A stretch of 64,000 bases of DNA from Polaromonas sp. JS666 (GCF_000013865.1 NC_007948.1:2356001-2420000); one strand, 5' to 3'. Counted from the first letter of the stretch, positions 7,994 through 17,709 are shown. Notes: generated by a model from the sequence alone, not told the origin. Numbers and translations are program-made.

Positions 7994-9043
7994 ATGACAC
8001 GCCCCCCCTTGATTTCGCGCCGGATCTTTGCCGGTGGTGCCGCGCTGGCCGCGGCGACGTTGTCATGGCCGGCCCTGCGTGCGCAATCCAGGCTTGAAAA
8101 AACAAAAATCGCCCTTGCCGTGGGCGGCAAGGCTGCTTTTTATTACCTGCCCCTGACAATTTCCGAGCAGCTTGGCTACTTCAAGGCCGAAGGCCTGGAT
8201 ATCGAGATCAGCGATTTTGCGGGTGGCGCGCGTGCGCTCCAGGCTGTAGTGGGGGGTTCGGCCGATGTCTGCTCGGGTGCCTTCGAGCACACCATCAACC
8301 TGCAATCCAAGAACCAGATGTTCCGGGCTTTCGTGCTGCAGGGCAGGGCGCCGCAAATTGCGTTTGGCGTCTCCACCAAGAATATGCCAAATTACAGATC
8401 AATTGCCGACCTGAAGGGCAAGAAGATCGGTGTGTCGGCGCCCGGCTCATCCACCAACATGATGGCCAACCTGGTGCTGTCGCGCGGGGGCCTCAAGGCC
8501 GCCGACGTGAGTTTCATCGGCGTGGGAACCGCTGCAGGGGCGCTCACAGCGTTTCGCTCCGGCCAGATTGATGCCATGAGCAACACCGACCCGGTCATGA
8601 CCATGCTGGAGCAAAAAGGCGAGGTCAGGATCATTTCCGATACCCGCACGCTCAAAGGGACGCTTGACGTGTTCGGAGGCCCGATGCCGGCAGCATGCCT
8701 TTACGCGCCGGTGGAATTCATCCAGAAAAATCCGAATACCTGCCAGGCGCTGGCCAATGCCATCGTCCACGGCCTGAAGTGGTTGCAGACCGCCGGCCCG
8801 GGCGACATCATCAAGACGGTGCCTGAAAGCTACCTGCTGGGTGACCGCGCGCTGTACCTCGCTTCATTCAACAAGGTGCGCGAGTCGATTTCGCTCGATG
8901 GCATCATTCCTGAGGACGGTGCACGCACGGCCCTGAAGGCCCTGGCCAGTTTTGACCCCAACATCAAAGCCGACAGGATCGACCTGACCAAAACCTACAC
9001 CAATGAGTTCGCACGCCGGGCGAAAGACCGGTTCAAGGCTTGA
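7994..9043 (+). CDS. NitT/TauT-type ABC transporter substrate-binding protein
   Basis: The 349-residue protein starts with a twin-arginine-like signal (SRRIFAGGAALAAATL, cleavage likely after LRA). It continues as a periplasmic binding protein of the SsuA/TauA/NMT1 class, with FYYLPLTISEQLGYFKAEGL, DLKGKKIGVSAPGSS and AGALTAFRSGQIDAM. It should capture the substrate and pass it to the permease encoded by the third gene. The ATG at 7994 has AGAGGATT upstream; an earlier in-frame start would place extra residues before the signal. The substrate cannot be told from sequence: sulfonates, nitrate, pyrimidine precursors and aromatic acids are all handled by this class. Confidence 0.88.
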   Translation: MTRPPLISRRIFAGGAALAAATLSWPALRAQSRLEKTKIALAVGGKAAFYYLPLTISEQLGYFKAEGLDIEISDFAGGARALQAVVGGSADVCSGAFEHTINLQSKNQMFRAFVLQGRAPQIAFGVSTKNMPNYRSIADLKGKKIGVSAPGSSTNMMANLVLSRGGLKAADVSFIGVGTAAGALTAFRSGQIDAMSNTDPVMTMLEQKGEVRIISDTRTLKGTLDVFGGPMPAACLYAPVEFIQKNPNTCQALANAIVHGLKWLQTAGPGDIIKTVPESYLLGDRALYLASFNKVRESISLDGIIPEDGARTALKALASFDPNIKADRIDLTKTYTNEFARRAKDRFKA

Positions 9044-9107
9044 GCAACACCCTGCAGATGCACCGCCGGCTACCTGCTGGACGGATAGCCCCGGGTAGGC
9101 TCACGCC

Positions 9108-9935
9108 ATGGCAGACTTAGCCCACGTCTGTGCGCTGGAACTTCGCGACATCACCTGCACCTTCGTGTCGCAGGATGATGCCGGCCAGCGCTATACGGCT
9201 GTGAGTGACACCACGCTGCGCATCAAAGCGGGCGAGTTTGTCTCGGTAGTCGGTCCAACGGGCTGCGGCAAGTCCACGCTGCTCAATATTGGCGCGGGCC
9301 TGCTGCAACCTTCATCGGGTGAGGTGAGGGTGTTTGGCCAGCCGCTGCAAGGCATCAACACGCGCGCAGGCTATATGTTCCAGACGGAGGCCCTGATGCC
9401 CTGGCGCAGCGCCATCGGCAATGTCATGATGGGCCTGCAATACCGTGGTGTACCCGACAACGAGGCTCGCACGCGGGCGCAGGCCTGGCTGGAACGGGTT
9501 GGGCTGGGGGAATTCGGTGACCGCTATCCGCATCAGCTTTCAGGCGGCATGCGCAAACGTACGGCGCTGGCGCAGGTGCTGGCGCTGGACCCCGACATCA
9601 TCCTGATGGATGAGCCCTTCAGTGCACTCGACATCCAGACGCGGCAGCTCATGGAGAACGAGGTGCTCGATTTATGGGCGGCCAAAAAGAAAGCCGTCCT
9701 CTTCATCACGCACGACCTGGACGAAGCCATTGCCATGAGCGACCGCGTGATGGTGCTCTCTGCCGGCCCAGGGACGCACCCCATCGGCGAATTTGTCATT
9801 GACCTGCCACGCCCCCGCGATGTGGCCGAGGTCCGTAGCCAACCGCGTTTTGTTGAACTGCACACCCAGATATGGAATGTGCTGCGCGACGAAGTGCTCA
9901 AAGGCTATGCGCAGCAGCTGAAGAAAGCCGCCTGA
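9108..9935 (+). CDS. NitT/TauT-type ABC transporter ATP-binding protein
   Basis: This 275-residue protein has Walker A GPTGCGKST (about residues 49-57), Q-loop MFQTEALMPW, signature LSGGMRKRTALAQ and Walker B IILMDEPFSALD, followed by the switch histidine in FITHD. The layout matches SsuB/TauB-like ATPases. It lies 64 bases after the binding protein gene and 8 bases before the permease gene, so the three form one importer operon. The ATG at 9108 is the first start in frame. A few extra N-terminal residues compared with relatives are possible. Confidence 0.94.
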   Translation: MADLAHVCALELRDITCTFVSQDDAGQRYTAVSDTTLRIKAGEFVSVVGPTGCGKSTLLNIGAGLLQPSSGEVRVFGQPLQGINTRAGYMFQTEALMPWRSAIGNVMMGLQYRGVPDNEARTRAQAWLERVGLGEFGDRYPHQLSGGMRKRTALAQVLALDPDIILMDEPFSALDIQTRQLMENEVLDLWAAKKKAVLFITHDLDEAIAMSDRVMVLSAGPGTHPIGEFVIDLPRPRDVAEVRSQPRFVELHTQIWNVLRDEVLKGYAQQLKKAA

Positions 9936-9943
9936 GCCCTTGT

Positions 9944-10783
9944 ATGTGGCGCCATATCAAGCCCTCCGGAAAAAATCTGCGCATCTGGCAAGCGGGCTTG
10001 CTGGTATTCATGCTGGCGGGCTGGCACCTGGCCTCGCGTGACCAGCAAATCGCGTTTTTTCTCGGAGAACCCATCAAGGTCGCCGGCCGCGTCTGGAGCT
10101 GGTTCATGCCTTTCGGTTTTGGCGGCAGCCGCCTGTTTCCCGACGGTCTGCCTGGCAATGCCGATATTTATCTCCACCTTGGCACCACCTTGCTGGAGAC
10201 CGTGCTGGCGTTCGGCATTGGCACCGTGCTCGGTTTGGTCTGCGGCCTCTGGCTGGCCCTGGCCCCCACGGCAAGCGCCATCCTCGATCCGTATATCAAG
10301 GCTGCCAATTCCATGCCCCGGGTGATTTTGGCGCCCATTTTTGCGCTGTGGTTTGGCCTCGGCATCTGGAGCAAAGTCGCGCTGGCGGTCACGCTGGTAT
10401 TTTTCATCGTATTTTTCAATGTCTATCAGGGCGTGAAGGAAGTCAGCCCGGTGGTCCTGGCCAATGCCCGCATGCTGGGCGCCAACCACCGCCAGCTGCT
10501 GCGTACCGTTTACCTTCCCAGTGCCACGAGCTGGGTGTTTTCCAGCCTGCACACATCGGTGGGCCTGGCGTTTGTGGGTGCGGTGGTGGGCGAGTATCTT
10601 GGCTCGGCGCGGGGCGTGGGTTATCTCATCTTGCAGGCCGAAGGCACGTTTGATGTGAACACCGTGTTTGCCGGCATTGCGGTGCTCACCGCTTTCGCGC
10701 TGGTGCTCGATGGCATTGTGGGCAAGCTCGAAAAGCGGCTCATGAAGTGGCAGCCGCGTTCGGGCGAGACTGAAAAACTGTAG
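9944..10783 (+). CDS. NitT/TauT-type ABC transporter permease
   Basis: The 279-residue product has about six hydrophobic helices and the EAA-type loop NARMLGANHRQLLRTVYLPSATSWVFSSL seen in BPD-type permeases of the SsuC class. I take the ATG at 9944, just after the ATPase stop. An in-frame ATG at 9872 lies inside the ATPase gene and would add residues with no membrane character. The tail RLMKWQPRSGETEKL is typical. It completes the importer; downstream lies decayed sequence with no further transporter gene. Confidence 0.92.
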   Translation: MWRHIKPSGKNLRIWQAGLLVFMLAGWHLASRDQQIAFFLGEPIKVAGRVWSWFMPFGFGGSRLFPDGLPGNADIYLHLGTTLLETVLAFGIGTVLGLVCGLWLALAPTASAILDPYIKAANSMPRVILAPIFALWFGLGIWSKVALAVTLVFFIVFFNVYQGVKEVSPVVLANARMLGANHRQLLRTVYLPSATSWVFSSLHTSVGLAFVGAVVGEYLGSARGVGYLILQAEGTFDVNTVFAGIAVLTAFALVLDGIVGKLEKRLMKWQPRSGETEKL

Positions 10784-10818
10784 ATATGGAATTCATTTGA
10801 ACAAGCTCTCACCCCGCA

Positions 10819-11408
10819 TTGCCGATGGCCCACGACATGATTGGCCTGTACTTCGCGGTCGGCAACGCCAACCACCTGCCGCCCTGGGGCGGACTGGACA
10901 TGCTGCTGCCGACCAACCCGATTGCAGTGGCCGTACCTGCGGGTGAGGAGCCGCCCGCGGTGCTGGACATGGCTACCACGGTGGCCGTCTACGGCAAGGT
11001 CAAGGTCAAGAAGGCCAAGGCCCAGCGCGGCGCGGCGAAATGATGCCCCCCCGGCTGGATGATTGACCGGCTGGGCCAGCCCCTGCTGGACCCCAAGCGC
11101 GCCGACGAGGGCTTCCTTATGCCTATCGGCGGTTACAAGGGCTATGGCCTGTCGTTGATCTTGGGTTGCTGGCCGGCACGCTCAACAGAGCGGCTATGGG
11201 CTCCGAGGTGATTGATTTCAATCACGACGACACCACGACCACCAATACCGGCCAGGCCGTCATGGCCATTGACCTGAGCGCCTTTGGCGAGGTGGCCGGC
11301 TTCAAGGTGCGCGTCGACCCGACCAACTGGTGCGCGAGCTGCGCGGCAGCGAACGCATGCCCGGGGTGGACCGCATCTGGCTGCCGGGCGAACAAAGCCA
11401 CGAGCGGC
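10819..11408 (+). pseudogene. Ldh-family (malate/L-lactate dehydrogenase-like) remnant
   Basis: Three reading frames together spell the C-terminal half of an Ldh-family oxidoreductase (malate/lactate/ureidoglycolate dehydrogenase superfamily). The first, from about 10819, gives AHDMIGLYF, LLPTNPIAVAVPAGEEPP and VLDMATTVA, and meets an in-frame TGA at 11041-11043. The same frame resumes as GWMIDRLGQPLLDPKRADEG and MPIGGYKGYGLSLIL. A one-base shift near 11167 moves to LAGTLNRAAMGSEVIDFNHD. Another near 11310 gives DQLVRELRGSERMPGVDRIW. The N-terminal half is missing altogether. Past about 11408 the sequence becomes a Bug receptor. The gene is therefore dead, broken by a stop, frameshifts and a deletion. 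Confidence 0.85.
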
Positions 11409-12240
11409 GCGCATTGTGGCGCAGAAGATGGGACAGAACATGGGGCAGGCGATCGTGATCGAGAGCCAGCCCGGCGCGGCCGGCCTGATCGGTGCGGGTA
11501 GTGTGGCCAAGGCCGCGCCCGATGGCTACACCCTGGGCGGGTTCAACGACAGCATCATGACCCTGCTGCCCAACCTTCAGGCCAAAATGCCGTGGGACAT
11601 TTTGCGGGATTTCGAAGCAGTGTCGCTGGTGGCTACCGTCGAGTGGGGGCTGGTGGTGGGCGCTGACGCGCCGCAGCGCAGCGCAGCGGAACTGCTGGCG
11701 AGTGCCCGCAAGGCGCCTGGCCAGATCAACTACGGTTCGGGTGGCAACGGCAGCCCTCAGCACATTGCCATGGCCCTGTTCGCCTCGCAGGCTGGCGTGT
11801 CCATGACCCATGTGCCCTACAAGGGGGCCACCCAGGCGGCCATGGGCGTGGCCGGCAATGAAGTGCATGCAGCGTTCCAGGGCATCGCTACCGTCAACTC
11901 GCTGGTGCGCGCCGGCAAGGTGCGGCTGATTGGCGTGACCACGCCGCGCCGCATGCCGCAGTTTGCAGATGTACCCACGGTGTCCGAGTCCGGTCTGCCC
12001 GGTTTCGAGTTCAACTCCTGGTTTGCGTTGATGGCACCCGCTGGTACGCCCAAAGCCATTGTGCAGACGCTGCACAGCGAGATCAGCAAGGCCCTGGCTG
12101 ACCCGGAGGTGCGCGAAAAATTGATCGGCCAGGGCCTCACACCGCGCGGCACCTCGCCGGATGAGCTGGCCAGAGACATGCGCACCCAGCTGGCTCGCTA
12201 TGGCGCGCTGATCAAGCAGGCCGGTAGCACGGCAGAGTGA
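11409..12240 (+). pseudogene. Bug-family TTT receptor lacking its N terminus
   Basis: From about 11409 the frame reads VAQKMGQNMGQAIVIESQPG and continues to the end of a Bug (tripartite tricarboxylate transporter receptor) protein: DGYTLGGFNDSIM, INYGSGGNGSPQHIAMALF, MTHVPYKGATQAAMG, FADVPTVSESGLPGFE, MAPAGTPKAIVQTL. Complete members are about 320 residues with a signal peptide and a PxRPVxIVVPFPPGGxxD opening. Here the signal peptide and roughly the first 55 residues are missing, replaced by the dehydrogenase remnant. A product without export signal could not serve as periplasmic receptor. A deletion joining two neighbouring genes explains this best. The remaining frame is intact, so the loss may be recent. 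Confidence 0.85.
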
Positions 12241-12418
12241 ATCCGGTTCCGGCCGGCGTCCTGGTAAGCCCGGGTGCCTGCCAGGTTTGTGAAGCTCATC
12301 CTGCCGTCCTACAGCGGTGACCCGTGTGCTTCAGTACAGTCTAGGGTGTGCCCTCTGGCAATGAGCTTCGTAAGGACGGAGACTGCCACGAGTTGGCCGT
12401 AAAACCACAGGAGACACC

Positions 12419-12571
12419 ATGAACGCCTCAATCAGCATCGGCCCGATCGTCTCCCTGACAGCCGGCATTCTGATCCTGCTCATTCCACGCCTTTTGAACT
12501 ATATCGTGGCGGTGTACCTCATCGTCATCGGGCTCATTGGCCTGTTTGGGGTGGGGACTCTCAGGCTTTAA
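12419..12571 (+). CDS. DUF3096 domain small membrane protein, 50 aa
   Basis: A 50-residue protein is encoded from ATG 12419 with AGGAG at 12409-12413. It has a hydrophobic segment ILILLIPRLLNYIVAVYLIV followed by IGLIGLFG, which matches the DUF3096 family (two short helices around an IPRLLN turn). The function is unknown. It is probably an inner-membrane peptide. The 178 bases before it hold no other gene. Confidence 0.8.
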   Translation: MNASISIGPIVSLTAGILILLIPRLLNYIVAVYLIVIGLIGLFGVGTLRL

Positions 12572-12711
12572 ACCCCGCTGAGTCCAGCGCGCGGAAAACA
12601 GGCTTTATAGATGCGCCGCGTCACAGGGACGATGCGTCGGTGAGGGCTGCAGCGGTCAATCTTCAGGCCACCAGCGCTTGAGCCAGGATGGCGGCTGTTT
12701 TCCGGGCTCGG

Positions 12712-14256
12712 TCAGCGTCTTCGCGACTTGACAATGGTCTTGCTGGTGCTGCGCTTGACGGCTTTGACATTGCTGCGCCCGGAGGAAGCACGGCTCTTGA
12801 CCGGCAAGAACACAACCACCTGTTGCCCCAGCTTGAAGGCGGCAGAAGCACTGACGCCATTCCATTCAGCCACGCTGGCCGCGCTCAATTTGTAGCGCCT
12901 GGCGATGGTGGCGACTGATTCACCTTTGCGTGCCTTGACGGTGGTACGCCGCGTGACCATTTCAGGCGCCAATGAAACCTGAGCGCTGTCGGCCAGGTGG
13001 CCTGTCACGTCATTTTCCATTTTTGCCGATCGCGGCACCAGCAGGGTGGAGCCTGCCTTGATCAACATGCGCGGTGGTATGTTGTTCACGCTGCGCAGAT
13101 CGGTCTCGCTCATTCCGGTGCGTCGCGCTGCCTCGGCCGGACTCATGGTTGTCGGGGCTGTCCATGCGGTCCAGCTGGCATATTGGCCCTGGGTGTAGGC
13201 GTCAAAATTGCGTTGAAAGACGATGGCATTGTCCCAGGGCAGCAAGATGTGGGGCGTGCCAGCCGCGATGATGACCGGGCGATGGGCCGAGGGATTGAGC
13301 GCCTTGAAGTCTTCAAGCTTGACATCGGCCAGCCGTGCGGCCAGGGTCACATCGATGTCGCGCGTGATCATCACCTGCTGGAAATAGGGGTGGTTTTCGA
13401 TCAGCGGCAGTTCCGTGCCGAACCCCTGCGGGTTCGCCACGATGTTTTTCACGGCCTGCAGCTTGGGCACGTAAAGCCGGGTCTCCGCCGGCATGTTGAG
13501 GTCGAGGTAACTGGTGCCCAGGCCGGCCCTCTGGTTTTTGGCGATCGCGCGGCCCACGCTGCCTTCACCCCAGTTGTAGGCGGCCAGCGCCAGGTGCCAG
13601 TCACCAAACATGCCGTAGAGCTTTTGCAGGTAATCCAGCGCCGCCCGGGTCGAGGCCAGAACATCGCGGCGGTCATCGCGAAAAGCGTTTTGCTTCAGGT
13701 CAAAGTACTTGCCCGTGGCGGGCATGAACTGCCACATCCCGGCGGCCTTGGCGCTGGAAACGGCCTGGGGGTTAAAGGCGCTCTCAATGAAGGGCAACAG
13801 GGCCAGTTCGGTAGGCATCTGGCGGCGCTCCAGCTCTTCAACAATATGAAAGAGATACTTGCTGGAGCGCTCGGTCATGCGCTGGATGTAGTCGGGCCGG
13901 CTGGCATACCACTGCTCACGGTCAGTCACCAGTTCGTTTTGCAGGTTGGGCATGGCAAAGCCGCGGCGAATCCGGTCCCACAACTCCCTGGGCGGCTCGG
14001 TGGACGCAATCTGGTGCGAGCCGGCTTGGCCCGGCGTGATGGCCTGCAGTGGACCGTTGGGGATCAGCGGCTTGAGGTCGGGCTCCTGCGCCGGCGCAGG
14101 CGCTTGCCCCGTCATGAGCACCGGATCACCCGGCATGCCCGGTGGGCTGGCGCAACCGGCCAGCACTGCGACCACGAGCAAGAACGCAAGCGAAACGAGG
14201 CGGGAGTGCAGGATGAAAGATCGGGGAGCAGCCGTAGTGCGTGGGGAGGGCATCAT
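12712..14256 (-). CDS. mltD: membrane-bound lytic murein transglycosylase D
   Basis: The 514-residue protein has a lipoprotein signal ending in LAGC (residues about 32-35). Its SLT domain carries the catalytic Glu in LLPFIESAFNPQAVS, followed by AAGMWQFMPATGKYF and AYNWGEGSVGRAI. Two C-terminal LysM-like segments, near PAEAARRTGMSETDL and KGESVATIARRYKLS, bind glycan chains. MltD cleaves peptidoglycan strands with anhydro-muramic ends. The tail is Lys/Arg/Ser-rich (TIVKSRRR). As in enterobacteria it lies next to gloB and rnhA. Confidence 0.92.
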   Translation of the reverse strand: MMPSPRTTAAPRSFILHSRLVSLAFLLVVAVLAGCASPPGMPGDPVLMTGQAPAPAQEPDLKPLIPNGPLQAITPGQAGSHQIASTEPPRELWDRIRRGFAMPNLQNELVTDREQWYASRPDYIQRMTERSSKYLFHIVEELERRQMPTELALLPFIESAFNPQAVSSAKAAGMWQFMPATGKYFDLKQNAFRDDRRDVLASTRAALDYLQKLYGMFGDWHLALAAYNWGEGSVGRAIAKNQRAGLGTSYLDLNMPAETRLYVPKLQAVKNIVANPQGFGTELPLIENHPYFQQVMITRDIDVTLAARLADVKLEDFKALNPSAHRPVIIAAGTPHILLPWDNAIVFQRNFDAYTQGQYASWTAWTAPTTMSPAEAARRTGMSETDLRSVNNIPPRMLIKAGSTLLVPRSAKMENDVTGHLADSAQVSLAPEMVTRRTTVKARKGESVATIARRYKLSAASVAEWNGVSASAAFKLGQQVVVFLPVKSRASSGRSNVKAVKRSTSKTIVKSRRR

Positions 14257-14270
14257 TTGAATTGGTTTTT

Positions 14271-14660
14271 CTAGTGCCTGATGGCAAACAGCGTGGTGTC
14301 GTCATGGGCCGGCGCGTCGAAGTGGCGGGCAGTTGCCATGATAGTGGCTTGCCGGGTGTGCAGAAACGGGTTTGCGTGCAGTTCCCGGCCGATGGACGCG
14401 GGCCTGGGTAAATGCTCGGGAAGGTACTCAGCGGCAGAACCAAGGACCCTGGCGCCGGTGTCGTCTCGCAGAGCGTCCACGCCTCCGGTATGGTCCGCAG
14501 GGTGGTGCGTGACTAGAATCGACTCTAATTGCAATGCGTGCTGCTCCGGTGCGCGAAGCACCGGCCCGGCATCACCTGGATCCACGACCAGGGCGCGCTT
14601 GCCGTCATGCAACAACCGCAGGTAGTTGTCGGTAAACGCGGGAATGGGAATCAAATACAT
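14271..14660 (-). pseudogene. gloB: hydroxyacylglutathione hydrolase (glyoxalase II), internally deleted
   Basis: The frame starts like GloB, MYLIPIPAFTDNYLRLLHDG, and includes VVDPGDAGPVL and ILVTHHPADHTGGVDALR. After residue about 82 it jumps to GloB C-terminal sequence: IGRELHANPFLHTRQATIM and FDAPAHDDTTLFAIRH. GloB is normally about 255 residues; this product is 129. Roughly 110 residues with most metal ligands are gone without a frameshift. The THxHxDH motif reads THHPADH, so one zinc-binding His is Pro. The last residues (usually WKN plus a few) are also missing. The product cannot be a working glyoxalase II. The gene is divergent from the methyltransferase gene, with start codons 12 bases apart. 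Confidence 0.85.
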
Positions 14661-14672
14661 GCAGTGGTTTCG

Positions 14673-15509
14673 ATGAACTCGGAAATTATAGGATTGACCG
14701 ACTGGCTGACGACTCCGCCTGGCGGATACCTGTTGCGCTGGGAACGGGCACATTTTGACCAGACGGTCAGTGATATTTTTGGCTTCCATGCCTTGCAGCT
14801 GGGCCTGCCCGAACTCGATGCCCTGCAAGCCAATCGCATGCCGCACAAGTGGCTGGCGCAAGAATCCCCCCTGATCGCAACCCCTTCGCCACCTCTGGCT
14901 GACAGAGCCTCTTCTGCGACCCCCGCGGCCACGGGAAGTTCCCCGCGCGCTGCCCTGATCACTGATTCTGCGGCACTGCCGTTTCCGGAAAGCAGCCTTG
15001 ACCTGGTGGTCCTGCCGCATACGCTGGAGCTCAGCGGTGACCCCCACGCTACGCTGCGTGAAGTGGAGCGGGTCCTGGTGCCGGAAGGCCGCGTGGTCAT
15101 CAGCGGGTTCAACCCGACCAGCCTTTGGGGTTTTCGCCAGTCGCGCGGCCATTTTTACCAGCGCCTGGGTTATCAGGACCTGTTCCTGCCAAAAACCGGT
15201 GAATTCATTGGCTACTGGCGTTTGCGCGACTGGCTCCGACTGCTTAATTTTGAGGTAGAGTCGGGGCGTTTTGGCTGCTACCGACCGGCGCTGACCAGCC
15301 AGAAATGGCTGGACCGCTTCGACTGGATGGATGCGGCCGGCGAGCGCTGGTGGCCCATCTTTGGGGCGGTTTACTTCCTGGTCGCGGTCAAGCGCGTGCG
15401 GGGTGTCCGCTTGCTGGAACCCGCCTGGAAGACCCGCAAAAACCCGGCTGCGGCGCCCACCGCCGTGGCCAACAAGCAGCGGGCAACGCGCTCCGGGCCG
15501 CAGGCCTGA
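14673..15509 (+). CDS. class I SAM-dependent methyltransferase (YafS-like)
   Basis: The 278-residue protein has late methyltransferase motifs: a Pro-rich insert, then [21 protein letters not shown] (motif IV region), [20 protein letters not shown] (motif V) and a C-terminal [18 protein letters not shown] classic GxGxG is not evident in the N-terminal part, so SAM binding may be atypical. The position between gloB and rnhA is that of E. coli yafS, which supports orthology. The ATG at 14673 was chosen because it starts just outside gloB. Its substrate is unknown. Confidence 0.82.
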   Translation: MNSEIIGLTDWLTTPPGGYLLRWERAHFDQTVSDIFGFHALQLGLPELDALQANRMPHKWLAQESPLIATPSPPLADRASSATPAATGSSPRAALITDSAALPFPESSLDLVVLPHTLELSGDPHATLREVERVLVPEGRVVISGFNPTSLWGFRQSRGHFYQRLGYQDLFLPKTGEFIGYWRLRDWLRLLNFEVESGRFGCYRPALTSQKWLDRFDWMDAAGERWWPIFGAVYFLVAVKRVRGVRLLEPAWKTRKNPAAAPTAVANKQRATRSGPQA

Positions 15510-15564
15510 CTTTTTCAACCCCCGGGGCCAGACCTTCGCGTCTCCCCGGAATTCACGACAACCC

Positions 15565-16044
15565 ATGACCGACACACAAGCAGGCACAACAACACAGACA
15601 CAGGTGGTGATTTACACCGATGGCGCATGCAAGGGTAATCCCGGGCCCGGTGGCTGGGGGGTATTGCTGGCGATGGGCGATACCGAAAAAGAGCTGTTTG
15701 GCGGTGAACCCGTCACCACCAACAACCGCATGGAAATGACCGCTGTGATCGAGGCGCTGGCCGCACTCAAACGGCCCTGCCGTGTCACGCTGTACCTGGA
15801 CAGCGAGTACGTCCGCAAGGGCATCACCGAGTGGATCCACGGCTGGAAGGCCAGGGGCTGGCGTACCGCCGCCAAGGCACCCGTCAAAAACGTGGATCTG
15901 TGGCAACGGCTGGATGCACTGGTGACTTCCAGCGGCCACAAAATCGATTGGCGATGGGTCAAGGGCCACAATGGCGACCCCGGCAACGAGCGCGCCGATG
16001 CGCTGGCCAACCAGGGTGTCGAGCGCGCGCTGGGCCGTCGCTGA
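15565..16044 (+). CDS. rnhA: ribonuclease HI
   Basis: The 159-residue product removes RNA from RNA-DNA hybrids. Catalytic acids are visible: the first Asp in [14 protein letters not shown], Glu in [13 protein letters not shown], Asp in [13 protein letters not shown], and the last Asp in [10 protein letters not shown]. The basic handle [17 protein letters not shown] and [12 protein letters not shown] complete the bacterial RNase HI pattern. The ATG at 15565 fits the family start ([13 protein letters not shown] precedes the first strand by 14 residues). A longer frame upstream overlaps the methyltransferase gene and is not needed. Confidence 0.96.
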   Translation: MTDTQAGTTTQTQVVIYTDGACKGNPGPGGWGVLLAMGDTEKELFGGEPVTTNNRMEMTAVIEALAALKRPCRVTLYLDSEYVRKGITEWIHGWKARGWRTAAKAPVKNVDLWQRLDALVTSSGHKIDWRWVKGHNGDPGNERADALANQGVERALGRR

Positions 16045-16271
16045 CTTCCTTGAACTGCCACGGATCATCCTGGGCATGAGAGGAAAAAGGAAGAATTCGC
16101 ACCATAAGTAAGCGTACATAGCATTGTCGCAAGCGCGGTGCTGCGACGGTTTGGTAAAGCCGTTGTAAAGCTGTCCACAACTTCGTGGTCAAGGACCTGG
16201 ATAGGCTGCGCCCGGCGCCGCGTCCTGCTACATTGAAAGCTTGTTTCTTTTCATAACAAGTTACTTCTTTC

Positions 16272-17675
16272 ATGGCATCCAAAGCAATTTACACGGCGGT
16301 CGCGGTTGTGGGCATTGCGGTTGCCTCGGGCGCTGCATGGTGGTACCAGAAGCCCAAATCCAATGAGGGCCGCGCAGGGGGATCGTCCGCGGCATCACCT
16401 GCGGCTTCGCCGGTTCAGGGGGCTGCCAGCGCAAATGCAGGCGGCAAGCCGCCGAGCGTGGAGGTCGCCAGTGTGGAACTCACCCGCCTCGTGGACGATA
16501 CCCAGGCCGTGGGGACTCTGCGTTCGCGCCGGGGGGTGGTGCTGCGTCCGGAGGTCAGCGGGCGTATTACCCAGCTCAATTTCGTTGATGGGCAGCGCGT
16601 GCACAAGGGCCAGGTGCTGGTGCAGTTTGATGACCAGCTGCCGCTGGCGCAAGTCCAGCAAAGCCTGGCTGAGCTGTCGATTGCCCGGGCCAACCAGAAG
16701 CGTAACCAGGAACTGGTGGCACAAAACTTTATCAGCCAGCGCTCTCTCGATGAAAGTGCCGCCAACCTGCAGGTCGCTGAGGCCAAGCTGGCGCTGGCCA
16801 GGGCCACTGCGGCACGCCTGAAAATCGTGGCACCGTTTGACGGCATCGTCGGTATCCGGCAGGTCAACGTCGGCGACTACCTGAAGGACGGTGCGGACAT
16901 CGTAAATATTGAAGACATTGAAGCCATCTATGTTGACTTCAGGCTGCCGGAGCGTTTTCAGAGCAAGATCAAGCGCGGCCAGACGGCGCTGCTGGACATC
17001 GATGCCTTGCCAGGTCGACCCTACACGGCACAGATTCAGGCCATTGATCCACTGATCGACGCCAATGGCCGCTCAGTGGGGGTTCGGGGATGCATTGACA
17101 ATCGCCAATTGCAGTTGCGACCGGGCATGTTTGCGCGCGTCAACACGGTCTTTGGCGTGCGCGATAACGCCAGGGTGATTCCGGAAGAGGCCATTGTGCC
17201 GCTGGGCGGCAGACAGTTCGTCATCAAGCTGCTGGGTAAACCGAACGATCCGACCAGGACGACCCAGCGCGTTGAAGTCAAGGTAGGTTTGCGCAGCCCT
17301 GGCAAGGTGGAAATCCTCGAAGGGCTGGAGCCCGGAGACACTGTCGTGACGACGGGCCAGCAGCGCGTGCAGCGTGACGGTACTGCCGTCGCTGTGGTGG
17401 ATATGGCGAACACCCGATCGGCCCGCCCGGCGGCAGAGCGGCCCGCCACAGGCGCAGCATCCGCAGCCGCTGCAGCTCCGGCTGCAGCCAGCGCGGCATC
17501 ATCGGCCGCTCCTCGTCCAGGCCGTGCAGTGGCCAATGCCCCGGCGGCGCTGTCGGGCCCCAACCCCTGTGGCGTGCTGGTCTCCGAGGCCGCCCCGGCG
17601 GCGCCTGCACCCATCCGCAACGCTGCAACACCCGAGCGTCGACCTGCCAGCCCGGCGGGCCGCGACCCGGCCTGA
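16272..17675 (+). CDS. RND efflux periplasmic adaptor subunit
   Basis: This is a 467-residue membrane fusion protein. An N-terminal anchor or signal (IYTAVAVVGIAVASGAAWW) is followed by an Ala/Gly-rich linker. A lipoyl half appears in SGRITQLNFVDGQRVHKGQVLVQFDDQ, then the alpha-hairpin, then the second lipoyl half APFDGIVGIRQVNVGDYLKDG. The beta-barrel RPGMFARVNTVFGVRDNA and the membrane-proximal domain VILEG/EPGDTVVTTGQQRV follow. The last 90 residues are unusually Ala/Pro-rich and likely disordered. It forms an operon with the pump gene 34 bases downstream. No outer-membrane channel gene is near, so a TolC-like protein from elsewhere is expected. Confidence 0.9.
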   Translation: MASKAIYTAVAVVGIAVASGAAWWYQKPKSNEGRAGGSSAASPAASPVQGAASANAGGKPPSVEVASVELTRLVDDTQAVGTLRSRRGVVLRPEVSGRITQLNFVDGQRVHKGQVLVQFDDQLPLAQVQQSLAELSIARANQKRNQELVAQNFISQRSLDESAANLQVAEAKLALARATAARLKIVAPFDGIVGIRQVNVGDYLKDGADIVNIEDIEAIYVDFRLPERFQSKIKRGQTALLDIDALPGRPYTAQIQAIDPLIDANGRSVGVRGCIDNRQLQLRPGMFARVNTVFGVRDNARVIPEEAIVPLGGRQFVIKLLGKPNDPTRTTQRVEVKVGLRSPGKVEILEGLEPGDTVVTTGQQRVQRDGTAVAVVDMANTRSARPAAERPATGAASAAAAAPAAASAASSAAPRPGRAVANAPAALSGPNPCGVLVSEAAPAAPAPIRNAATPERRPASPAGRDPA

Positions 17676-17709
17676 GCGTGAACCCCGGTGATTGACGCCA
17701 TCAAGCCTT

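Noticed and set aside
16126..16147. Inverted repeat GTCGCA...TGCGAC before the RND operon
   Set aside because: A 6-bp palindrome with 10-nt spacer is likely in GC-rich DNA by chance, and no adjacent regulator supports it.
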